Shown piece by piece: positions 34,494 to 42,039 of a DNA stretch of 45,831 bases. Position 1 is the stretch's first letter. Every line of letters starts with the position of its first letter. The notes under the pieces are model-generated. The model was not told where the DNA came from and made no database searches. It saw only the letters and a list, made by a program, of their open reading frames with translations. The DNA lies in assembly GCA_015655585.1 (NCBI GenBank), contig JAATEV010000112.1, forward strand, positions 1 through 45,831, written 5' to 3'. The DNA comes from Terriglobales bacterium. Lineage in GTDB: Bacteria > Acidobacteriota > Terriglobia > Terriglobales > Acidobacteriaceae. The position numbers and the translations under genes were made by a program.

Positions 34494-35516
34494 TTATTTT
34501 GAAGTTTTAAATTGGGCCAGAAGCTCGGGCGTCAGGTGCTGGCGGAGCGAGGGAAGCTGCTTCCATGGGTCGTGATGGAGGCGGCTTTTCCAGTCTGAGA
34601 AGCTGGCTGCGTGGAAGGTGGGGCGCTCGGCTAGCTTGTGGTTGGGCTTGAGGTCGCTCCAGGGCAACGGCATGGCGATGGTGGCTCCGGTGCGGGCTCG
34701 TGGCGAGTAGGGGGCTACGGCGGTGGCGCCGCGCTCGTTGCGGAGATAGTCGAGGAAGATGCGGTCCTTGCGGGCGGCTTTGCTCATTTTGGTGAGATAG
34801 AGTTGCGGGTTGGAGTGCTCTATCTCCAGGGCGAAGGCGTGGGTGAAGTCCTTGATGGTGGCCCAGTCGTGTTCGGGCTGGATGGGGAGGACGATGTGCA
34901 GGCCTTTGCCGCCGGTGAGTTTGAGGAAGCTTTCGAGGCCGAGTTGCTGGAGGCGTTTGCGGATCTCGGTGGCGCTGGCGGCCAGAACGGGCCAGGGGAT
35001 GGACGGGTCGGGGTCCAGATCGAAGATGAGGCGGTCGGGATGTTCGAGGTCCTGATTGCGTGAGCCCCAGGGGTGGACTTCGAGGACGGAGATTTGCGCG
35101 AGGCTGGCGAGGGCTTCGGGGGTGGAGAGGGTGATGTAGGGTTCGGGCTTGCCGGTGCGCTGGTTGGGGATGTCGATGGGTTCGATTCCGGGTGGGAGCG
35201 TGTCGGTGAGGTGTTTCTGGTAGAAGCAGGTCTCTGTGCTTCCTTCGGGGCAGCGAACGAGAGAGATGGGGCGACCGGAGATGTGGGGAAGCATGTAGGG
35301 GGCGATGGCCCAGTAATAGTCGGCTAACTGCTGTTTGGTGAGCTGGGTCTCGGTGTCGAGAATTTTGTCGGGGTGAGTGAGGTGGATGGGAGCGGGTTTC
35401 AGGCTGGTGGCAGTGGGGGATTTTGTAACTGAATAAGGACTTTTTTCGGGAGGGGCGATGGTTGGCCGCTTGCTGGGCCTGATTCTGGATAGCGGGGTTT
35501 TCTTTGGGGTTGCCAT
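34494..35516 (-). CDS. Stand-alone LigD-type polymerase/primase
   Basis: 340 residues. It matches the polymerase (archaeo-eukaryotic primase) domain of LigD, used in bacterial non-homologous end joining. Motifs seen: the metal-binding LIFDLDPDP near 167, KLTGGKGLHIVLP near 199 and LDYLRNERGATAVAPYSPRARTGA near 255-275. The ligase and nuclease domains of full LigD are absent and no ku gene is nearby, so the end-joining system must be split or elsewhere. The first 40 residues are basic and Pro-rich. No strong ribosome site precedes the ATG at 35516. It converges with the small cytochrome gene, with only 19 bases between their stops. Confidence 0.9.
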   Translation of the reverse strand: MATPKKTPLSRIRPSKRPTIAPPEKSPYSVTKSPTATSLKPAPIHLTHPDKILDTETQLTKQQLADYYWAIAPYMLPHISGRPISLVRCPEGSTETCFYQKHLTDTLPPGIEPIDIPNQRTGKPEPYITLSTPEALASLAQISVLEVHPWGSRNQDLEHPDRLIFDLDPDPSIPWPVLAASATEIRKRLQQLGLESFLKLTGGKGLHIVLPIQPEHDWATIKDFTHAFALEIEHSNPQLYLTKMSKAARKDRIFLDYLRNERGATAVAPYSPRARTGATIAMPLPWSDLKPNHKLAERPTFHAASFSDWKSRLHHDPWKQLPSLRQHLTPELLAQFKTSK

Positions 35517-35820
35517 CGGCTATGCGGACGCCTCTGGCTGGAATGTTACTGGATGGTATCGATTGATTGCAGGTTTTTGTTGTGCCGCAATTGCTTGTTT
35601 CTTCGTTCACCTGCGGCGAACGAAGAAACAAACAGAGGGAAGGGAGCGGCCTCTTCGGCGGGGCTGAAGCCCCGCCCTTTCAAAACAAGTTCCTTTCCCT
35701 TCAAGCCAAGCCTGTCTTTTCAAAACGAGCCATGCTTTTTTGAATAAGCGTTGCCCTGTCAATGCGAGGCTCGTCTTTTCAAAACGAACCCCGCTTTTCA
35801 AAATGAGGTTTGTCCTGCGC
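35517..35820. repeat. Intergenic region with hairpin repeat and degenerate CTTTTCAAAACGA units
   Basis: 304 bases without a gene. A GGCGGGGCTGAAGCCCCGCC hairpin lies at about 35657-35676. From 35680 to 35810 there are degenerate direct repeats of a unit close to GTCTTTTCAAAACGAGCC, with best copies near 35717, 35772 and 35792. The spacing is irregular, so this is not a CRISPR array. Confidence 0.65.
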
Positions 35821-37635
35821 CTATACGGATTCGAGGTCGAAGTACATGCGATAGCCGGTGCGTGCTCGGATTTGGTAGAAGGGGACGAAGCTTGAGGTTG
35901 TGCGGTTATCGGCCTGGAACTGCATCCCCTGGCCTTTGGAGATCCACTTGGAGATGTCGCCGAGATCGGGGACTACCACGTTCTCCTGATTGCGCACGAG
36001 CACAATGGGGCCGTAGACCGCCGCTACACGATGCGGGTGCTGGCGGTCGATCGGTACGAACGTGAGCTTCATGGGTAGATGAATCTCCACACGGTCTCCG
36101 GGGTTCCAGGTGCGATCCATCGTGGCCCAGGTTCCGGGGCGGCACTCGACGTTCTGTTTGGTGCCGTTGATGCTCACTGAGGCTCCGTCGGTCCATCCGG
36201 GTACGCGGAACTTCAGGCTGAACTTCACGGGCTTCTCGGGCTTCAAGGTCAGGGTGGTCGTGTCGGACTCCGGGAAGTTCGTCAGTTGATCGACCTGAAT
36301 GGCTTTGTCGTCTACCTTCCATGAGACCTGCGATGGGACGAAGAGGTTCACGTAGAGGCTGCGGGCGCTCCTGAAGTAGATGTTGTCGTGGTAGTCGGCG
36401 ACGTCCTGAATGTAGGTGCCGGAGCAGCAGGGCCATGCGGCGGTGTAGTATGCCTTCTTGCCTCCGCTGAGCTGGTAGTCGGAGTAGTAAAGTGTGCGGC
36501 CGCCGGGACCCATGGGCAGAGCTGCGCCGATGCCGTTGTAGAGAGCTTTTTCCATCCAATCGCCGTACTTTGCTTCGCCGGTGAACTGTAGCAGATACTT
36601 GCTGAGCTTGAAGATGGACCATGATCCACAAGGCGTCTCAAATGTGTCGCTGGTACGTTCGAGGGATCGGCCAAGACCTCCATCGTTGTTTACGAGGCCT
36701 TCTCCGGGGCCGTAGCCTCCGGTGGCGTAGCATTGCGCGCGCTGGAAGTAATCGTGGGCGTTGACGATGGTCTTCAGATATTTGGGGTCGCCGGTGACGC
36801 CGTAGCTCATGGCGGCGCTGCTGAGGGTGTTGACGTGGCTGTAGGCGTGGAGGCTATGGATGTCGGGGTCGGCCTGGTTGACGAACTTGTCCCAGTAGGC
36901 GTCGTAGCGCCATACGTCGCCGAAGGTTTTGTATTTGGGGTCGCCGGTGAGGACGTAACCGCGATAGAGGTTTTCGGAGAGGGTGTACCACTCGTTGCCG
37001 GAGGGGAAGGCCTCGGGTAGCTCGGGCGATGCGGGCACCCGGGCACGGAGGAGCGTGGCGTTGCCCCAGTCTACGAGCTTGTCGAGATGGGCGCGGGCGT
37101 CTTTGTCGTCGGTGTACTTGCACATGTCGACGAGGCCGCAGACGGTCTTGTCGAAGGCGTAGTGGCTTTTCCCTGTGTTGATCTCTTTGCGCCGTGAGGT
37201 GAAGGGGATTCCGTCTTTTTGGAAGGCTTCGGCCCATCCGTTCATGAGGATGGCGGCTTTTGCCTGCATCTCTTTGTCGCCGGTGGCTGCGGACATGCGC
37301 GCCATGCCGCTGATCCATTGGCCGAAGATGCCGGAGGTACTCTCGATGGCCCATCCGCCCATGGAGGTTCCGGGCGCGGGGAGACCGGCGCGATCGCGGA
37401 AGCCCTTCAGTGCGTCGTCGTTGGAGATTTTGAAGTAGTAGTCGCGGGTCTGGTCGTACTGGGTCTTGAACATGCTGTCGAGCAGACGCACGCCCTGGTA
37501 GTCGAAGGGCTCCAAATGCACTTTGGCGGTGAGGCCGGATGGTGCCGACGTGGTGAATGCCTCAGCCATGCGAAGACTGGTAGGGGCGAGGGATGCTCCT
37601 GCCACCATTTTTACGAAATCGCGCCGCGTGCTCAT
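35821..37635 (-). CDS. GH127-like (DUF1680) glycosidase with Tat signal
   Basis: 604 residues. The N-terminus STRRDFVKMVAGASL is a twin-arginine signal, so the folded protein is exported. The body matches the DUF1680/GH127 family, whose known members include beta-L-arabinofuranosidases with a zinc-bound cysteine nucleophile. The Cys-Cys pair appears in AWPCCSGTYIQD near residue 420. The upstream metal-site motif reads FETPCGSW, while the paralogue at 42040 has AESCATY; the Glu appears shifted by one or replaced. C-terminal beta domains follow (FRVPGWTDGASVSING). AAGGAGAG lies five bases before the start at 37635, which was chosen because the Tat signal begins there. The substrate is likely a plant-type arabinose glycan, by inference. 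Confidence 0.85.
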   Translation of the reverse strand: MSTRRDFVKMVAGASLAPTSLRMAEAFTTSAPSGLTAKVHLEPFDYQGVRLLDSMFKTQYDQTRDYYFKISNDDALKGFRDRAGLPAPGTSMGGWAIESTSGIFGQWISGMARMSAATGDKEMQAKAAILMNGWAEAFQKDGIPFTSRRKEINTGKSHYAFDKTVCGLVDMCKYTDDKDARAHLDKLVDWGNATLLRARVPASPELPEAFPSGNEWYTLSENLYRGYVLTGDPKYKTFGDVWRYDAYWDKFVNQADPDIHSLHAYSHVNTLSSAAMSYGVTGDPKYLKTIVNAHDYFQRAQCYATGGYGPGEGLVNNDGGLGRSLERTSDTFETPCGSWSIFKLSKYLLQFTGEAKYGDWMEKALYNGIGAALPMGPGGRTLYYSDYQLSGGKKAYYTAAWPCCSGTYIQDVADYHDNIYFRSARSLYVNLFVPSQVSWKVDDKAIQVDQLTNFPESDTTTLTLKPEKPVKFSLKFRVPGWTDGASVSINGTKQNVECRPGTWATMDRTWNPGDRVEIHLPMKLTFVPIDRQHPHRVAAVYGPIVLVRNQENVVVPDLGDISKWISKGQGMQFQADNRTTSSFVPFYQIRARTGYRMYFDLESV

Positions 37636-37735
37636 GATGCTCTCCTTGTTCGTGTGTGGGGTGCAATCAATATATATCGCGGAGTGGGTGGGGTGGCAGG
37701 GGGTTGTTTCTTCGGGTATCTGGGGCGTGTCCGGA

Positions 37736-37860
37736 AAAGACCCGGGGCTGAAGCCCCTTTCTGTATGCATGGTTTTTCGCAGGGCTAAAGCCCTGCGCTA
37801 ATCCCAAAGACGAGGCGAGATTTTTCAGTAGGCTCTGAAGCCCTGCCCCTTCAAGACGAA
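37736..37860 (+). repeat. Cluster of three GGGCTRAAGCCC hairpins
   Basis: Hairpins at about 37742-37756 (GGGGCTGAAGCCCC), 37779-37793 (GCAGGGCTAAAGCCCTGC) and a degenerate one near 37833-37850. The second is followed by GCTAATCCCAAAGAC, the same tail as in cluster R1, which ties these short elements to the mosaic family. All read in the plus direction. Confidence 0.75.
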
Positions 37861-37897
37861 GGCCTCTTCAGTATTCTCTGGAGCATTGCTCTTAGAG

Positions 37898-39472
37898 CTA
37901 GTTTTGTTGCGCGGCCCAGGTCTGGAGATCGGCGGGGGTCTGGATGCGGTGGAGGAGAAGCTGGTTGAGGAGGGCCCGGGTGTGGATGGCGGCGAAGGGA
38001 CGGTCGATGCGGGCGGGGGTGTGCTGATTGGGCAGCTTGACGATGTATCCGGGGCGGCTGTCAAACTCGCCGTTATGGCTGGCGGCTGCGTCTTCCGGGG
38101 TCCAATTGGAGGAGTTGGCCCAGACGAAGGAGGTGCGCCAGGAGTGGTCGCCCATGACGATGAGGGTGGTGGAGTCCCACTGGTGTTGCTGTTCGAGTAG
38201 CTGGCGGATGTGCGCGAGATAGAGGTCGGTGAGGGCGAGGTTGTCGATGTAGGAGGTGGCGTGGGTGGCGAAGGCGGCTTGTTTGCGGTCGTAGATGCCG
38301 TGGGGATGCGGGATGGGGAGGTGGAGGAGGAGGAAGTCGATGGAGGGATCGGCGAGGTCGGCGTCGGCGGCGGCGAAGAGGCTATGGTAGTCGGCGGTGT
38401 GCTGGTGGAGGTTGCGGATCTCGTCGGTGGGTGCGCCGGGGCCGATGCCGAAGAGGTGTTTGATGTCGAGGAAGAGATTGTGGAAGGGGAGGAGAAGATT
38501 GCTGGTGAGTGTGCCGGTGGGAGAGAGGTTGGCGGGGGTGAATTGACGGTAGGTCCAGAAGCAGTGGTCGAGGACCTGCGGGAGGATGCGGCAGTAGGGG
38601 TTGTACCAGCCGGCGATGCCGGTGGTATAGCCCGCATCGAGCGCGTCCTGGAAGACGGTCTGGTGTGGGGAGAAGGGGTTCCAGTGGCTGGTGGCGGGGT
38701 CGCGAAGGGCTAGAAGCCGGCCGCTGGAGGAGACGCGGATCTCGTTGGCGGGGATGCCAGTGAAGAGCGAGGGAAGAACGAAGCGGGTGAACTCGCCGGT
38801 GGGGACGGCGTGGGTGAAGAGGGTGGATTGGGCGGCTAGCTGGTCGAAAGCGGGGAGTGCCAGACCGGGGGCGCGGCGCTCGTAGAGCTGCTGGTAGGAG
38901 AGCTCGTCGAGCAGGAGCCAGAGGATGCGCGGGTGCGTCGTGGTGGCTTGGGTGCGATGCAGTTGGGGTGCGGGGTTCAGGTTGCGGGTCTGCGCGATGC
39001 ACCAGAGGAGCTGGATGAAGATGGCCACGCCGCTGAGTGCGAAGACGCCGAGGATGGTGGCTGCCGCGGGCTGGATTCGTTCGATGGCGGGGGAAAACTG
39101 CTGCGGGCGCAGGATGATAGCGATCAGGAGGAGGAGAGAGACGATGGCTACGAGGAGGGTGAGCCAGTGAGGGAGATCGATGCTGGTGAAGTTCGAAAAG
39201 GTGTGGAGGAGGATGGAAGGGATGGCAAGGAGGAGGGCGGACCAGAGGATGGTGCGGAGTCTGCGGGGGTGTTGCGCGAGGAGGAGAAGTGCGGCTAGAA
39301 GGAGGAAGAGAACAACGAGGTAGATCGCGACGGGGATGGCGATCGGCGAGGCGGAGCCGATGAGGTGATAGATGAAGTCGTGGTCGGGGGAGATGAAGGG
39401 CGCTGTGAGATCGAGCAGGTAGAGACTGGCAAGGCCGAAGGCGACCGTGATGGGGTGCGTCAGTGCTTTCAA
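37898..39472 (-). CDS. Sulfatase/alkaline-phosphatase-superfamily membrane protein
   Basis: 524 residues. The N-terminal 170 residues hold about five membrane segments. The large extracytoplasmic domain begins RILWLLLDELSYQQLYE, with the metal-binding Asp of the superfamily. It continues LPSLFTGIPANEI, LHLPIPHPHGIYD and VMGDHSWRTSF near residue 440, the second metal site (DH). The overall plan recalls membrane-bound phosphoethanolamine or phosphoglycerol transferases, or an inactive relative. The usual nucleophile position is occupied by a Thr/Ser-rich stretch (PTGEFTRFVLPS). A small membrane protein with a VDPGSG motif is encoded 52 bases upstream and is probably co-transcribed. Exact substrate unknown. 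Confidence 0.8.
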   Translation of the reverse strand: MKALTHPITVAFGLASLYLLDLTAPFISPDHDFIYHLIGSASPIAIPVAIYLVVLFLLLAALLLLAQHPRRLRTILWSALLLAIPSILLHTFSNFTSIDLPHWLTLLVAIVSLLLLIAIILRPQQFSPAIERIQPAAATILGVFALSGVAIFIQLLWCIAQTRNLNPAPQLHRTQATTTHPRILWLLLDELSYQQLYERRAPGLALPAFDQLAAQSTLFTHAVPTGEFTRFVLPSLFTGIPANEIRVSSSGRLLALRDPATSHWNPFSPHQTVFQDALDAGYTTGIAGWYNPYCRILPQVLDHCFWTYRQFTPANLSPTGTLTSNLLLPFHNLFLDIKHLFGIGPGAPTDEIRNLHQHTADYHSLFAAADADLADPSIDFLLLHLPIPHPHGIYDRKQAAFATHATSYIDNLALTDLYLAHIRQLLEQQHQWDSTTLIVMGDHSWRTSFVWANSSNWTPEDAAASHNGEFDSRPGYIVKLPNQHTPARIDRPFAAIHTRALLNQLLLHRIQTPADLQTWAAQQN

Positions 39473-39524
39473 GGACTACGCTCTTTCCGGCACGTTACGA
39501 CACCTTTGAGCTCGGATGAGCGGG

Positions 39525-39761
39525 TTATCGATCGGTGGAGGGGGGCTGGGAGATTGCTGAGGCGGAGGACCGGGTGAAGATGTTTCTGATGCGTCGGCGG
39601 AAGTAGATGAGCACGCTGGAGGCTACTGCGCTGATGCCCTGAAAGATGAGGAGGCCGGAGCCCGGATCGACGTAGGCGTGGGCCTGACGCTCGAAGGTGA
39701 AGCTGAGGGAGATAAGGAGCGTCAGGGTGAGGACGAAGTTAATCCATCTTGAGTTCATCAT
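39525..39761 (-). CDS. Small VDPGSG membrane protein, partner of the sulfatase-like gene
   Basis: 78 residues. It has a signal-like hydrophobic segment (WINFVLTLTLLISLSF), then AYVDPGSGLLIFQGI leading into a second membrane helix (SAVASSVLIYFRRR) and a basic, Ser-rich tail. Small proteins with a YVDPGSG motif followed by a membrane helix are often encoded beside envelope-sulfatase or transferase genes; the role is not known. AGGA lies five bases before the ATG at 39761. A longer frame upstream is rejected for lack of a ribosome site. Confidence 0.75.
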   Translation of the reverse strand: MMNSRWINFVLTLTLLISLSFTFERQAHAYVDPGSGLLIFQGISAVASSVLIYFRRRIRNIFTRSSASAISQPPSTDR

Positions 39762-39925
39762 GTTTCCTCGAAGAGACACGACGGATCGAGCATGGTGTCC
39801 CATGGAGATGCAGACGCGATCTGTTAACAAAAGTTTCGATGGCAATTCATTTCTCCGTGATCTGGTTTGCGGAGAGAGGCAGGTGGGAGAGGCTTGTTGG
39901 AGCCTGCTCCCACCGGGCTTGAGGG

Positions 39926-40330
39926 TTAGTTGGCTGCGGCGACTTTGGTGGCTATGTGGCGGACAGATGCATCGACGATGGAGTAGAGAAGGGCATCGTG
40001 ATCGGCTTTGGCCTTGGCCTTGATGTAAGCGCCTGCGCGTTGACCTGCCGCCACGTTATCGGGCAAGGTGATTCCGCGATGCTGGGAGGAGATGGTTGCC
40101 AGTTGCTGGACGATGTCGAAGAAGGCGGCCTCGTCTTTTCCGGCGAGCTGCCAGCACTCGGAGACCGTGCAGGTGAGGAGCTGCTCTTCGGTCCAGTGAT
40201 GCGCGGTGGGATTGCCGGAGCCGGTGATGGTGGCTGGGGATTGCTGGGCTATGGCGGAGAGTGGGGCGGCAGCTATGGCGAGGCAGAGCATAAACCGCTG
40301 GAGCTTGGAATGGAGGCCGGTGGGCTGCAT
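39926..40330 (-). CDS. Exported hypothetical protein
   Basis: 134 residues. A signal peptide (FMLCLAIAAAPLSAIAQ) with cleavage near residue 29 precedes a soluble domain of about 105 residues that is mostly helical by appearance, with two cysteines in LLTCTVSECWQLAG that could form a disulphide. Family not recognised. The start at 40330 is preceded by a purine-rich AAAGGGAAAG. It lies 34 bases downstream of the glycine-zipper gene on the same strand, so the two may be co-transcribed. Confidence 0.7.
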   Translation of the reverse strand: MQPTGLHSKLQRFMLCLAIAAAPLSAIAQQSPATITGSGNPTAHHWTEEQLLTCTVSECWQLAGKDEAAFFDIVQQLATISSQHRGITLPDNVAAGQRAGAYIKAKAKADHDALLYSIVDASVRHIATKVAAAN

Positions 40331-40364
40331 GGATACTTTCCCTTTCAGTCGTGAGTCGCGAGAG

Positions 40365-40727
40365 TTAGCGGCGATAGTAGTTGTTGTTGCGGTTGCTCTG
40401 GGCGGCCTGGCCTACGACGGCTCCTATACCGGCTCCGGCGGCTCCGCCGATGATGGTCCCCTTGAGGCCACCGCTGAAGACGGCTCCTAGAACGGCTCCT
40501 CCGGCGGCTCCGATGAGGGCCCCTTTGCCGGGACCGATGCCGCCCTGATTGCGGCGGTAATCCCCGTGGTTGTAGCGGTTACCCTGACCGTTGTAGTAGC
40601 TGCCTCCGCGTCCTCCCTGACGCAGGCCGTTGTTGAAGTTGCCGCGGTTGTACTGGGCGGTTGCGGGCTGGAGGCTGGTGGCGAGAAGAAGCGGTGCGAT
40701 CACGAAGAATCGTCTTAGCGTACTCAT
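40365..40727 (-). CDS. Exported glycine-zipper protein
   Basis: 120 residues. The signal peptide RRFFVIAPLLLATSLQPATAQ is followed by an Asn/Arg/Gly/Tyr-rich segment and a glycine zipper (GPGKGALIGAAGGAVLGAVF, then GGAAGAGIGAVVGQAA). The tail is Asn-rich. Glycine-zipper proteins insert in or span envelopes and often respond to stress; no specific role can be assigned. The gene lies between a CHAD-protein gene and an exported hypothetical gene, all on the minus strand. Confidence 0.8.
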   Translation of the reverse strand: MSTLRRFFVIAPLLLATSLQPATAQYNRGNFNNGLRQGGRGGSYYNGQGNRYNHGDYRRNQGGIGPGKGALIGAAGGAVLGAVFSGGLKGTIIGGAAGAGIGAVVGQAAQSNRNNNYYRR

Positions 40728-40772
40728 AGAGAGTGAGATGCTGATTCGACGGTGGATGGCGACGATTTTCTT

Positions 40773-41585
40773 TTATTTACGCTGAGTGGGGCGGGTGTTG
40801 CGGAGGAGCTTGAGGGAGGCCCGGTGGGCCTGGTGGAGATGGGATTCGAGGAGGGGAAGGAGCGGGGTGGTTGCTGGCAGGTGCTGGCGGGCGGTGGCGG
40901 TGAGGGTGAGGAGGTCGTGCCAGTCGCCGGTGACCTTGTGGATGCGGTGGAGACGCTGGGCGGTGGCGGAGGGGGAGTTCGACGAGGCGGACTCGGCGAT
41001 GTAGCGGGAGTTGCGGGCGGCTTTGCGGAGGTCGTGGAGCTGGGTGTCGTCGCTTGGGTTGAGGGTGTTGGCGGCTTCGAGGTAGAGGGCGCGGGCTTGC
41101 TGGGCGGGCTGATGGATGGGGTTGGCGGGCGCGATGGTGTCGAGGCCTTCGAGCGCGGAGTCGAGCTTGTCGCGGCGCTTGTGGAGGAGGTTCTGGAGGT
41201 TCGCGGCCAGTTTGGCGCGGCTGTGCTGGACGATCTGAGCGAGGCGGTCGATGTCGGGCTGGAGATGGGGTTTGGCGGGGAGGGTGGAGAGGAGCTTGAG
41301 GTGGATGTCGAGGTCGCGGAGCTCGCCGGAGGCGCGGCGAATGGGCTTGAAGGCTTTTTCGAAGCGCTTGACGGCTTTTTTGATTTTTCTGGACTGTTTG
41401 TCGTCTTTATCGTCGGGAGTGGACTGGGCGAGCTGGAGGAGGGCCTGGATGCGGCGGGTGGTGGAGCGGACGTCGTGGACGCGTTCGGGCTGGGGGTCTT
41501 TGAGGAGCTTGCGGAGGGAGTCGCGGAGGTGGGCGACGTGCTCATGGAGAGCTTGACGGCGCGGGTTGGGAGTGGACTTTGGCAT
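40773..41585 (-). CDS. CHAD-domain protein
   Basis: 270 residues, all helical and strongly basic. The CHAD signature is seen in ERVHDVRSTTRRIQALLQL near residue 34 and RASGELRDLDIHLKLL near 85, with further Arg/His-rich helices such as HDLRKAARNSRYIAESA near 188. CHAD domains bind inorganic polyphosphate through their basic surface, so a polyphosphate-linked role is expected. It has no fused CYTH domain and no ppk gene nearby. The ribosome site before the ATG at 41585 is GGGGG-rich (rc of 41590-41600). Confidence 0.9.
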   Translation of the reverse strand: MPKSTPNPRRQALHEHVAHLRDSLRKLLKDPQPERVHDVRSTTRRIQALLQLAQSTPDDKDDKQSRKIKKAVKRFEKAFKPIRRASGELRDLDIHLKLLSTLPAKPHLQPDIDRLAQIVQHSRAKLAANLQNLLHKRRDKLDSALEGLDTIAPANPIHQPAQQARALYLEAANTLNPSDDTQLHDLRKAARNSRYIAESASSNSPSATAQRLHRIHKVTGDWHDLLTLTATARQHLPATTPLLPLLESHLHQAHRASLKLLRNTRPTQRK

Positions 41586-41719
41586 CGTCCCCCTGCGGAG
41601 AGGCTTTAGTATAGCCGGTTGCGATTTCTGGCTTGGGAAAGGGTGGGTGGGTTATGACTGTGTTGTTGGATTGGTTGTTTTTAGGGGTTTTGCGGCGGGG
41701 TTTTGTTCGTTGGATTGAA

Positions 41720-41895
41720 ACTTGGGTTTATCTCAAGAACAAGAACAAAGGCAAAGGCGATAAATCAGTCGCTTCGTCCTTCGGACTTCGCTCGGGCCTT
41801 CGGCAGAGCGGTGGTCGCTTCGCGACGACTTTTTGTGGCCAGGCTAAAGCCTGGCCCTATCTCAAAAGCAAGAACAACGGTAAAAGGAGCGACAG
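41720..41895 (+). repeat. Mosaic palindromic repeat cluster R5
   Basis: Compact copy between divergent genes. RGCAAM-like array (41735-41755), CAGTCGCTTCG box with GTCCTTCGGAC, GTCGC-TTC-GCGAC (41814-41826) with a T run, the perfect hairpin GGCCAGGCTAAAGCCTGGCC (near 41840-41859), CTATCTCAAAAGCAA and a short array. Same direction as the other clusters. Confidence 0.85.
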
Positions 41896-42039
41896 GCTCT
41901 GGCTGATGGGTGAGGGAGCAGGCGATGAATGGGGCTTCATTTTATCCGTGCGGTGTTGGTGTACAGGACAGGTGCGGGGAGGGTGTCTCTCGTGATAATA
42001 ATGTTGCTTATCTATATAAGATTTTCTGTTCGAGGTTAC

